NCBI RefSeq assembly: GCF_000024065.1
Contig: NC_013174.1
Location: 1,488,001 to 1,552,000 of the forward strand
Direction of reading: 5' to 3'
DNA length: 64,000 nucleotides
Origin: Jonesia denitrificans DSM 20603
Lineage (GTDB): Bacteria; Actinomycetota; Actinomycetes; Actinomycetales; Cellulomonadaceae
The notes under the pieces were generated by a model that was given only the letters and a program-made list of their open reading frames with translations, was not told where the DNA came from and made no database searches. Shown here piece by piece: positions 37,601 to 44,660 of the stretch. The stretch's first letter is position 1, and every line of letters begins with the position of its first letter. The translations under genes and the position numbers were made by a program.

Positions 37601-38155
37601 CACCACGAGGGACCTGACGGTGGCTCCGAAGGTGAACCATTGACGGAACGCATGCGGTTCACCTTTCCACGACAACGGCGTGACCGGCACCTATGCCTTG
37701 CCGACTTTGTTCAATCACGTGAGCGGTTCTTCGAGACGGGCACACCTGATGTTGTTGCTGTTCAGCTGGTGACCATTGGCGACAAAGTCTCCGAACACAC
37801 CGCCCGCATGTACGCCGACAACCAGTACCGTGACTACCTGGAACTGCACGGTCTCTCCGTGCAAATGACAGAAGCCCTTGCTGAGTTCTGGCATTCTCGT
37901 GTCCGCGAAGAGTTGGGGTTCGCTGATGAGGAACCTGACACCACCGATGGTTTGTTCTCGTTGGAGTATCGCGGCGCACGGTTCTCCTTGGGATACCCAG
38001 CCTGTCCTGACATGGAAGACCGCCGTAAAATTGTGCGCCTGCTTCGGGCTCGTGACTACGGTGTGGAACTTAGTGACGAGTTGCAGCTTCACCCCGAGCA
38101 GTCAACGGACGCGTTCGTGTTCCATCACCCAGAGGCAAAGTACTTCTCGGTGTGA
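34610..38155 (+). CDS. metH: cobalamin-dependent methionine synthase
   Basis: 1181 residues with all four modules. These are the homocysteine domain with zinc cysteines (LNCATGPAEM; VGGCCGTTPEHLG), the methyltetrahydrofolate domain (FLAIGERTNANGSKAF), the cap and B12-binding domain with DVHDIGKNL (His745 is the lower axial cobalt ligand) and IGMSGLLVKST, and the C-terminal reactivation domain ending GYPACPDMEDRRKIVRLL. It transfers methyl from methyl-THF via methylcobalamin to homocysteine. No cobalamin riboswitch fits in the 42-bp gap after parC. Its 3' end overlaps by 86 bases the convergent ECF transporter locus proposed to import cobalamin. Confidence 0.96.
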   Translation: MDTPRASRLRQALTHRVVVADGAMGTMLQAASLTLEDFHGLEGCNEILNVTVPDVIESIHDAYFAVGVDCVESNTFGANWSNLSDYEIDDRIYELAYAGASIARRSADRAATEQQRDTWVLGSMGPGTKLPSLGHTTYAHLKTTFTQQALGLLDGGADAFLIETAQDILQAKAAINACHAAMEERGKRILIMVSVTVETTGTMLMGSEIGAALTALSALNIDSIGLNCATGPAEMSEHLRHLSKHAPIPVTCMPNAGLPVLGKNGAEYPLTPTELAAAHRQFVTEFGLGLVGGCCGTTPEHLGAVVAAVRDTSPAKRTVTVENGVASLYSHTDFHQDSSFLAIGERTNANGSKAFREAMLAENWDECVTIARSQTRDGAHVLDVCVDYVGRDGVADVTNVVSRLASASTLPLVIDSTEPDVIKAALELIGGRPVVNSVNFEDGDGPTSRYARIMPLVKEHGAAVVALTIDEEGQARTRDAKVAIATRLITDLTTRWGMSVTDIIVDTLTFPIATGQEETRRDAIETIHAIKDITTAFPGIHTTLGVSNVSFGLSPAARHVLNSVFLHEAVAAGLDSAIVHAAKIMPLKNIPDEQREAALDLIWDRRRYDDEGVMIHDPLAHFLNVFSGVDAASLNQSRAEELAALPLTERLERRIIDGDNKGLTGDLDQALSQGISALDIINDHLLAGMKVVGDLFGRGEMQLPFVLQSAETMKAAVAWLEPHMERTESAGKGTMVLATVRGDVHDIGKNLVDIILTNNGYNVINIGIKQSINAMIEAAEEHNADVIGMSGLLVKSTVVMKENLEELNSRGLARKYPVLLGGAALTRVYVEDDLDEVYDGVVRYARDAFEALRLMDSLVAIARGANSNDVDLPPLKKRRHNVVTVTQTAEEDLPERSTIAADNPIPTPPFWGTRVVKGIHLADYAAMLDERATFMGQWGLKPTRSGDGPSYEELVEHEGRPRLRAWLDRIATQDIFDPTVLYGYFPVYAEGNDVVLLHHEGPDGGSEGEPLTERMRFTFPRQRRDRHLCLADFVQSRERFFETGTPDVVAVQLVTIGDKVSEHTARMYADNQYRDYLELHGLSVQMTEALAEFWHSRVREELGFADEEPDTTDGLFSLEYRGARFSLGYPACPDMEDRRKIVRLLRARDYGVELSDELQLHPEQSTDAFVFHHPEAKYFSV

Positions 38156-38966
38156 AATGGCGGGAAAATGTCGCCACCATGGCCGGCCCTATGCTCGCCA
38201 TCAGCATCGCGTTTGCTATGGCACGAACTGTGTCCCAAGTGAGGGTTGACGTCGCCAGGGTGTAACGGAAGAAGCGGACGAGATTAGTGGCGGCAGGTTC
38301 TCCGGGAATCAGTGCAAGCCGTGAGCTGGGGTCAATGGTCCATGGCCACAGCCACATGTTCATGGCCGCACCGAATAAGTACGCCACAATCACGGTGTAG
38401 ACCACAAGCGCGAGTCGTGTACCCCGTGGAACAGCCCAACCATGCCGAGTACCCGAAATGCCCGTGGCCTGAATGGGAGCCTGGTGTGCCCATCGTCGAA
38501 TACCAGTCACATGAGCAACTGCCCCAGCTCCGGCAGCGACCCACCCGCAGGCAAGCATTTGAAACGGGAGCCATGGCCCCAGCCCCCCGGTCACGACTGC
38601 CGACACCACAATGGTCACAACCCCAAGGACAAAACCCATTCTTACTCCTGCCACCCACCCTGCCGTGATGAGAATGAAGAAGATGAGTTCCACCCCGAAA
38701 GTACCCATCGAGAGGAACCGTGCTGCGGTTCCCGCAACAACTGTCACCGCAATAAGCGCCAAGGGGCGAGGGTGGACAAGTGTTCTCGCAAGAAGTGTTG
38801 CAGCAGCCAACGTGAGGAGTGGGAGAAACACGAGAACAACCCACGGCACAGTGGGGCTGGTACTCGTCGTGCTCGCGATCAAGGGCCACAGCAATGACCC
38901 GACTGTAATGCCGGCAAGGAACACCACAATGAGCACATCCAGCACCGTCGTCCGTTGGGAGATCAT
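38070..38966 (-). CDS. ECF transporter S component (substrate-binding membrane subunit)
   Basis: 298 residues with six or more membrane helices. The segment VTGGLGPWLPFQMLACGWVA matches the typical (G)GxGPW..QM..G pattern of ECF S components for vitamins. It defines the substrate of the transporter and sits in the membrane with the T subunit. The start overlaps the ATPase gene (ATGA). The 3' end overlaps metH by 86 bases tail to tail. By gene context cobalamin is the best guess; another vitamin or a corrinoid precursor remains possible. The C-terminal 40 residues are extra compared with short S components. Confidence 0.82.
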   Translation of the reverse strand: MISQRTTVLDVLIVVFLAGITVGSLLWPLIASTTSTSPTVPWVVLVFLPLLTLAAATLLARTLVHPRPLALIAVTVVAGTAARFLSMGTFGVELIFFILITAGWVAGVRMGFVLGVVTIVVSAVVTGGLGPWLPFQMLACGWVAAGAGAVAHVTGIRRWAHQAPIQATGISGTRHGWAVPRGTRLALVVYTVIVAYLFGAAMNMWLWPWTIDPSSRLALIPGEPAATNLVRFFRYTLATSTLTWDTVRAIANAMLMASIGPAMVATFSRHFTPRSTLPLGDGTRTRPLTARGEAATRH

Positions 38967-40624
38967 CGGTCCTCGAACAGGGTGATTGCTTCCTCAAGGG
39001 TGAGGACTGGGTGTGGGTGGCACACCCGGGTGACAAGCGGTGCGGAAAACTGAGAGGTAGCAAGTGCGGCACGTGGGGTGGTGTCAGCAACAAGTTCACC
39101 CGCATCAAGCCACCACACACGGTTCGCTATCCGAGCCATTGAGTCAACGTCATGCCCAGCGATCAGCACCGGTATCCCTTGTTGTGACCACTGGGTGATG
39201 AGCTTTTCCACCTCAGCGGTCGCCTGCGCATCCAGGGATCGGGTGGGTTCGTCCAGGATGATGATGTCTGGGTGCCCGGCTGTCATCACTGCGAGCGCGA
39301 GCAGGTGTTGTTGCCCTTGGGAAAGGTCGTGTGGGTGGGTGGTGGGATTCAAGGTAGGGATGAGGGTACTGGCAAGCGACCAGGTGGTCCCTGGGGTGAG
39401 GTTCCATTCGGCGTCGGCTGCTGCGCATTCGTCATCGGTGCGTTGGTGAAGCAGGATGATCGATGCGTGGGCTGGTAGGTAGGCGCATCGTGATGGTGGG
39501 GTGGAAGGCTGTGTGCGTCGGCGTGGTAGCCACAATGGGCGGCGGTGTTGCGGGCCGGGGGTGGTGGTTGAGTGGTGCCAGGTGAGGTGCCCTGCTGTTC
39601 GTAGTGTGGGGTCGATGAGGGCGGCGAGGAGTGTTGTTTTTCCTGCTCCGTTGGAGCCGAGTACAGCGATGACGTCGCCTGCGTTGACGGTGGCGTTCAC
39701 CTGGTGCAGTGCGGTTCGTTGGTGGAGGGTGCCACGTTGGTCACGTTCTATGTAGTGAACCGTGAGGCCGTTGAGGGTTAGGGTCGGGCTGGGCTGGTCA
39801 GGGCTGGTTGGTGGTGTGGGGGCGGTGGTTGGTGGGTGGTTCAACAGCGGTGCGAGCGCCTGTCGGGCGGCGCCAACGGAGGTGTGGGCGGTGTCTGTGT
39901 ACCGTGTGGTGAGGGTGTGGGTGACGGGTTCTGCGGGTGTGCGTGCCAGCACGGCACCGATGTCGCCGGTGACGTGTCCGTTGCTGGTCAAGCGCAGTGC
40001 GTGGTCTGCATCAAGGTAGTTGCTGACGCGGTGGTCGGCGGCGATCACTGTGATCCCGTACTCGTGGGCGAGTCGGGTCAGGAGTGAGACAAGGTCGTGC
40101 GCTGAGTGGGGGTCCAGGAGTGTGGTGGGTTCGTCGCAGAGGAGAACTGCGGGTTGCAGGGTGAGGGCTCCTGCGATGGCGATGCGTTGGGCTTGTCCTG
40201 CGGAAAGGGTGTCAACGTTGCGGTAGCGCAGGGTAGTTGCGCCCACTGCACTGAGTGTTTCGGCGATGCGTTGAGCGATGATGGGGCGCGGTATTCCTCG
40301 GCTTTCGAGCGGGTAGGCCAGGTGGGCTTCGACGGTGGCGGCGAGGAAAGCTGATGTGGGTGTGGAGGGCACGTAACCGAGGAAAGCGCTTCGGTGGGCT
40401 GCTGTGGTGGCAGTGAGGTCTGTGTCATTGACTGTGATGCGTCCGTGAACGGTGGCGTGGTCAACGTCTGTTGCTATTCCGGCGATTGTACGCAGCAGTG
40501 TGGATTTTCCCACGCCGATGTCGCCCACGAGCAGGGTGAGGGTTCCGCTGAGAAATTGTGTTGTCAGTGGTGGTGAGGTCCAACCGGAGGGATACCTGGT
40601 GTGCACGTCAAGACAGGTAAGCAT
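38963..40624 (-). CDS. fused double ABC ATPase of ECF transporter (EcfA1-A2)
   Basis: 553 residues with two complete ABC domains. The first has GDIGVGKSTLL (Walker A), LSAGQAQRIAIAGAL (signature) and LLCDEPTTLLD (Walker B). The second, from about residue 285, has GSNGAGKTTLLAAL, LSQGQQHLLALAVM and IIILDEPTRSLD. A fused ATPase pair is typical of group I ECF transporters in actinomycetes. It powers uptake through the T and S subunits encoded on each side. GAAAGGA precedes the ATG, which lies 17 bases inside the end of the T-component gene. Confidence 0.92.
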   Translation of the reverse strand: MLTCLDVHTRYPSGWTSPPLTTQFLSGTLTLLVGDIGVGKSTLLRTIAGIATDVDHATVHGRITVNDTDLTATTAAHRSAFLGYVPSTPTSAFLAATVEAHLAYPLESRGIPRPIIAQRIAETLSAVGATTLRYRNVDTLSAGQAQRIAIAGALTLQPAVLLCDEPTTLLDPHSAHDLVSLLTRLAHEYGITVIAADHRVSNYLDADHALRLTSNGHVTGDIGAVLARTPAEPVTHTLTTRYTDTAHTSVGAARQALAPLLNHPPTTAPTPPTSPDQPSPTLTLNGLTVHYIERDQRGTLHQRTALHQVNATVNAGDVIAVLGSNGAGKTTLLAALIDPTLRTAGHLTWHHSTTTPGPQHRRPLWLPRRRTQPSTPPSRCAYLPAHASIILLHQRTDDECAAADAEWNLTPGTTWSLASTLIPTLNPTTHPHDLSQGQQHLLALAVMTAGHPDIIILDEPTRSLDAQATAEVEKLITQWSQQGIPVLIAGHDVDSMARIANRVWWLDAGELVADTTPRAALATSQFSAPLVTRVCHPHPVLTLEEAITLFEDR

Positions 40625-41573
40625 GGGTGTCCTTTCGGGCGATCACTAAGGGGGTGAGCACAAGTGTCATGCTGAGGGCCCCTATCCCTGGTGTGTGGTG
40701 GCTGAGCGATCCAGTTGCCATGATGAGTGCTGCGCTCCACATGGTGGCGTCACGCCAGGTGATGTGCTGTCGGCGCAGTGCGGTTGTGCCTTTGTGGGCG
40801 GTGCGCCACATGCTGATTGTGGTGAGTGTCAGGAGGAAGGCACTGACTGTTGTGAGGGTGGGTGAGTGCAGGAGGACGCTGGTCATCGTCATGGTTGCGG
40901 TGGTGAGGAAGAGAAAGACCAGGAGGGTTGCTTTTCGTTGCTGTTGGCGTGTGTGTGGGTGGCGGGCACGGGAGAGTGCAGCGGCGAGTGTGACTGACTC
41001 GCTGAGGAGGATGTCTGTGAGAGAGACAAGAAGTTGTTTGCGTGGGGCGTGGGGGCGAATTCGGTGGATGAGGTGGGCGTTGGGGATGTGGTGGGCCAGT
41101 GTGCGGGCGAGTGCGGAACTTACTGTGATGAGTGTGGTGACGGTGCCGGGGGACCGTGGGAGTAAGGTGACCCATTGGCCCGGGGGGACGAGTGCTGCGA
41201 GGGTGCCGCTTGCGACGACGAGCAGGATGAGGCTCGTTGCTCCTTGGAGTGCTTGAAGCAGCGTCGTTGAGGTGATGTACCCAAACAGGGTGACAAAGCC
41301 GAGGCTGATTGGGGGCAACCCCCATCCGGTCTGCGTGGTGGAGCCTGGGAAGATGAGGGTGAATGCGAGCCGAAATGCGATGATGAGGCAACTCATTGTG
41401 ATGGTGGCGAGCACGATCCGTCGTTGAGAGCGGCCAACTGCGAACGCAAACGCACCAAGGAGCAGTCCAAGCGCCATGGCTGCGCCACTGTGCCATGATC
41501 CAAGTAGGCCCGTGATCACTGCCGCGAGTATCCATACGCACCAACTTGATGCACCTATTCCGGCAAGGTTCAC
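40608..41573 (-). CDS. ECF transporter T component (CbiQ-like)
   Basis: 321 residues from GTG at 41573, overlapping the stop of the DUF4430-like gene (GTGA). About six membrane helices are followed by a basic cytoplasmic region, SRARHPHTRQQQRK, which includes the Ala-Arg-x-His type coupling motif that contacts the ATPase. The helix-rich N-terminal half (CVWILAAVITGLLGSWHSGA) agrees with EcfT. The frame is open up to 41660, but that part lies inside the previous gene. Confidence 0.82.
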   Translation of the reverse strand: MNLAGIGASSWCVWILAAVITGLLGSWHSGAAMALGLLLGAFAFAVGRSQRRIVLATITMSCLIIAFRLAFTLIFPGSTTQTGWGLPPISLGFVTLFGYITSTTLLQALQGATSLILLVVASGTLAALVPPGQWVTLLPRSPGTVTTLITVSSALARTLAHHIPNAHLIHRIRPHAPRKQLLVSLTDILLSESVTLAAALSRARHPHTRQQQRKATLLVFLFLTTATMTMTSVLLHSPTLTTVSAFLLTLTTISMWRTAHKGTTALRRQHITWRDATMWSAALIMATGSLSHHTPGIGALSMTLVLTPLVIARKDTHAYLS

Positions 41574-42340
41574 AGCGGTGTTCCGGGCGTGTGTCGGGTG
41601 GTTCTTTGAGCGCGTCGGCGAATAATGACGAGGACTACTGCTGCGGCAATGATGCAACACGTGATGATGACTGCCCGGTTGTTGGTCACCGATGTCGTGG
41701 TGATCGTTTCTGCCGGTGTGTTGTCAGGGGGATGGTCATTCACGGAGACTGTGCGTACTTGCAGGTCAGCGAGCGCGGTGTCTGGTGTCGTCGGTGGGGT
41801 GTCTCCGGTGTGGTAGGACAAGACCAGGACGTCACCGTGTGTCAGACGAATCGTATCAACGCCATAGTGAGCATATTCAAAGCTTGTGGTGGTGTTTTCC
41901 TTGACCCACAAGGTCCAGTACGCAGTGGCTTGAGGGGTGTGTACACACGCCTCGGTGATGTGGTGTCCCGCAGCAGGGATGCGTTCGGTGGCCGTTGGGC
42001 GTCCTTGGACTCGGCACACAAACGCGGGGATCCGTGCTGTTCCCTCGAGTGTGATGCCAGCGTGACGAGCAAGTTCACGACCTGTGATGGTCTGGGTGAG
42101 TCCGGTGACGCACACAAGTTCCGCGTTGTGGTCAAGCACACCGTAATCCACGCCAAGTGTGATGCCTGGGCAGGACGGGAGTATGTCGAGTTCTGGATCG
42201 TGATTGTTGTGGGCCACAGGCGGTAGCACAAGAGCAACAACTATCCCCCAGGCCACCGTGGGCAGGAGGGCTTTCACGCGACCAAGTGCGCTCCTCAACC
42301 TATGTCGTGAGCCAGGCACCCGCAGCACATAGTGTCGCAT
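41570..42340 (-). CDS. membrane-anchored DUF4430-like extracellular protein
   Basis: 256 residues: an N-terminal membrane helix (LLPTVAWGIVVALVLPPVAH), an extracellular domain of about 160 residues, and a C-terminal helix (AVIITCCIIAAAVVLVI) followed by a basic tail. The domain carries ELARHAGITLEG, four spaced cysteines and AYWTLWVKENTTTSFEYAHY...GDVLVLSYH. This fits the DUF4430 beta domain, the fold of the C-terminal domain of transcobalamin and intrinsic factor. In those proteins this domain closes over cobalamin bound by an alpha-toroid domain; here the toroid partner is the adjacent lipoprotein. Assignment is by pattern and context and needs a profile search. Confidence 0.7.
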   Translation of the reverse strand: MRHYVLRVPGSRHRLRSALGRVKALLPTVAWGIVVALVLPPVAHNNHDPELDILPSCPGITLGVDYGVLDHNAELVCVTGLTQTITGRELARHAGITLEGTARIPAFVCRVQGRPTATERIPAAGHHITEACVHTPQATAYWTLWVKENTTTSFEYAHYGVDTIRLTHGDVLVLSYHTGDTPPTTPDTALADLQVRTVSVNDHPPDNTPAETITTTSVTNNRAVIITCCIIAAAVVLVIIRRRAQRTTRHTPGTPL

Positions 42341-42365
42341 CCGGGCAACCTTTCGTGTGATAACG

Positions 42366-43418
42366 CTAAGACGCTTCCGGTTCTGAGGTCACAAACATGT
42401 CAGAGAACGACAGCCCGGACAATGCAAGAACCCCTTGTGCCGTTGCACGAGCATCATCGTTGCCGTTCACTTGGAACACTCCCCCAGGTGCGTTGTGCAG
42501 CAACGACAAAAGGTAGGCTTGCGACGCGGTGAAAGTATCATGACCTGCGTCTTTGAGTGCTGTTGTCACGACCGCTGTGGTATTCACATTGGGTTCACCG
42601 GTCACCGCATCGTTCCAAGAACGCCCCACAGTTTCCTCGTTTGCTTGGGAGTCTAGGTAGTCTCCTGCTGATTGCAGGACTGCGTTGTCAACTGTTGCCC
42701 CGTCAACTGCTTGTTGCGCCACAACCAACGCTGACACCGCAAATGCAGTGGAATCTGGGTCCGACGTACACTGCCCATCCGCATCAACGAAAGTCGCAGA
42801 AAAACCGCCATCTTCGCATTGCTGAGTAGCCAGGAAATCAGTGGCTGCTTGGACGTCACCACCGTATTGGGCGGTTGCCATCACACCCCACGATTGGGTT
42901 ACCGTGTTGGTGTAATCCTCTTGTGCATGGTCAGCGAACTGTCCTGAACTGAGCTGTAAGTCACTCAAACGGGCCATCAAATCGACACCCCCCACATCAG
43001 AGGGATTGTAGCCAAGCAGATCGAGCACTGCCGCAAGTTTTGCGGTGGCCCCTGCATAACGGTCTTTGTCATAGGTTGTGTAGGCGACAACATTTTCTTC
43101 TGTTGCTAAAGCTTCGCCTGCTTCGACAACGTCAGCTGGTACCGGAAGGTCTTGCACGGCCGCAACTGCGGTCAGCGCCATGACAACATCCAACGTGAGG
43201 CCGTAGTCGGGAAATGAGGCTCCCTCGAACTCACTGTGCACAATTCCTGAGTCAGAAATTTGCTGCTGAAGCCAACCTGCAGCCGACAGTGTTTCTTCGT
43301 CAAGGATGGATGATGGCTCCACCGTGGGTTGTGGCGCCGGTTGTGGTGCGGCGCACCCCGTCATGACAAACGCCACCAGGGCGATAGCGCTGATGAGCCC
43401 CCTACGTTGGGATCGCAC
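42366..43418 (-). CDS. alpha/alpha-toroid lipoprotein (prenyltransferase/transcobalamin-like)
   Basis: 350 residues. A lipoprotein signal peptide ends at the lipobox FVMTGC (Cys22), followed by a Pro-rich linker. The mature part contains repeated helical hairpins with terpene-cyclase/intrinsic-factor-like signatures such as LQLSSGQFAD and LATQQCEDGGFSATF, DSTAFAVSALVVA, NTTAVVTTAL and GVFQVNG. This fold is shared by prenyltransferases, squalene cyclases and the cobalamin-binding domain of transcobalamin. No cyclase DxDD motif is visible, and export as a lipoprotein argues for ligand binding. It is the first gene of the ECF operon, 25 bp before the DUF4430-like gene. Confidence 0.75.
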   Translation of the reverse strand: MRSQRRGLISAIALVAFVMTGCAAPQPAPQPTVEPSSILDEETLSAAGWLQQQISDSGIVHSEFEGASFPDYGLTLDVVMALTAVAAVQDLPVPADVVEAGEALATEENVVAYTTYDKDRYAGATAKLAAVLDLLGYNPSDVGGVDLMARLSDLQLSSGQFADHAQEDYTNTVTQSWGVMATAQYGGDVQAATDFLATQQCEDGGFSATFVDADGQCTSDPDSTAFAVSALVVAQQAVDGATVDNAVLQSAGDYLDSQANEETVGRSWNDAVTGEPNVNTTAVVTTALKDAGHDTFTASQAYLLSLLHNAPGGVFQVNGNDDARATAQGVLALSGLSFSDMFVTSEPEAS

Positions 43419-43523
43419 GTGCTGCTCCTTTTATCTTTACTTGTCTTCCGTTGTAAGCCTACGTGATGGGTTCTCAGGACATGGCCATGTCTCAGGGGAT
43501 CCCTACAACGATCCGATCACAGA

Positions 43524-44660
43524 TCAGATATTGATCTCTTTGCTGTACACCAATGAGGTTGCGATGTCGTCAAATCCTAGTCGGGCGCACAGTGACCACA
43601 TCCGGTGTTCATCGATGTCCACATCAATGTTGGCGCACTGAACGCCTTGACGCGCGAGAACAGCTAACGTGTGGACAAGAAGTGCGGTGGTGACTCCACG
43701 CCGCCGATATTGGGGGCGCACTCCCACAGTTTCAATGTGCCCCATCGACACCCCTGTGTGTTCCCATTGCTCGTCATGTCGGCCACAAAGAACAAATCCC
43801 ACGACCAGAGGTTCGCTTTCTGTGGAGCTGGCGTTGTGATCAAGGACTGCAAAACTCCACGGTGCCCACAACTGCGCCCGTTCTCGAGCCCACGTTTCCT
43901 CGGTGTGGCGCGTCGCTCCCCATACACCGTGAAATACCTCGTTATGGGTTTGGCGAATAAGATCATCAAGGTCGGCATTCCACCGGTGAATCGTGAGATT
44001 GTCATGGAGTTTGACATCCGCGACAGGCTGAGAAAGGTCACGACGCATTGTTCGCACATGGCGCTTGACCTGATAACCGTGTTGTTCCAAACTGTGCAAT
44101 CGGGTGGCTGATCGGCCGGTGACCTGATGCACGATGCGCGCCTTCTTGGATCCATTGCGGCCCGGTTGCTGGGCGAGACACTGTTGGGCTTGCTCTGTCG
44201 CCCAGCGCACAATCGCGGACTCTCGCACTGGACTGCGGTAGCGTGGGTGCACCGCGATTTTGACGCTGATGTGATCGATCGAATCGGTGTGTGGGCGATG
44301 ATCAACGAAAGCGCAGGCCACGAGAACACGGCCGTGGTACCCGCCAATTGTGTCGCGTATGGGATTGACCCAGGATCCATCAAACCAGGACTCGACCTCG
44401 ATGAGAGACGCTGTTCGTGTCGCTCCGTCGTGCCGGTCACTGGTGCTGAGCAGTTGATGCACCTCTGTTGCATCGCTGATGTGCAACGGCAGCCACGTCA
44501 ATGTGTCGTCATGCGCTAAGTGAGGACCCTGGCCTCCAGGCAGGTCATGGTGATGATCTCCCTGGGGGGTTGCGACGAGGTGGTCTGAACGTCGGTACTC
44601 TGCTTCGCCCATCGTGTAGTTGACATGATCAATCACCGGCGCAATCGTTGCAGAACTCAC
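43524..44660 (-). CDS. GNAT family N-acetyltransferase (tandem GNAT-like)
   Basis: 378 residues from a GTG at 44660 that overlaps the parE stop (GTGA). The C-terminal GNAT domain is clear: MGHIETVGVRPQYRRRGVTTALLVHTLAVLARQG with the acetyl-CoA-binding RxxGxxT-type loop. The N-terminal half (about 80-200) looks like a degenerate second GNAT domain. The substrate is unknown. The coupled start suggests cotranscription with parE, although a functional link is not obvious. The 105 bp between it and the next operon contain no recognisable riboswitch. Confidence 0.8.
   Translation of the reverse strand: MSSATIAPVIDHVNYTMGEAEYRRSDHLVATPQGDHHHDLPGGQGPHLAHDDTLTWLPLHISDATEVHQLLSTSDRHDGATRTASLIEVESWFDGSWVNPIRDTIGGYHGRVLVACAFVDHRPHTDSIDHISVKIAVHPRYRSPVRESAIVRWATEQAQQCLAQQPGRNGSKKARIVHQVTGRSATRLHSLEQHGYQVKRHVRTMRRDLSQPVADVKLHDNLTIHRWNADLDDLIRQTHNEVFHGVWGATRHTEETWARERAQLWAPWSFAVLDHNASSTESEPLVVGFVLCGRHDEQWEHTGVSMGHIETVGVRPQYRRRGVTTALLVHTLAVLARQGVQCANIDVDIDEHRMWSLCARLGFDDIATSLVYSKEINI

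Noticed and set aside
36662-37690. Long minus-strand frame of 342 codons inside metH
   Set aside because: It is fully antisense to the B12-binding and activation domains of metH, lacks family resemblance and has no ribosome site; an effect of codon bias.
43419-43523. Possible cobalamin riboswitch before the ECF/lipoprotein operon
   Set aside because: The gap is only 105 bp, too short for a complete B12 riboswitch, and I found no B12-box-like GCCACTG motif on the relevant strand.
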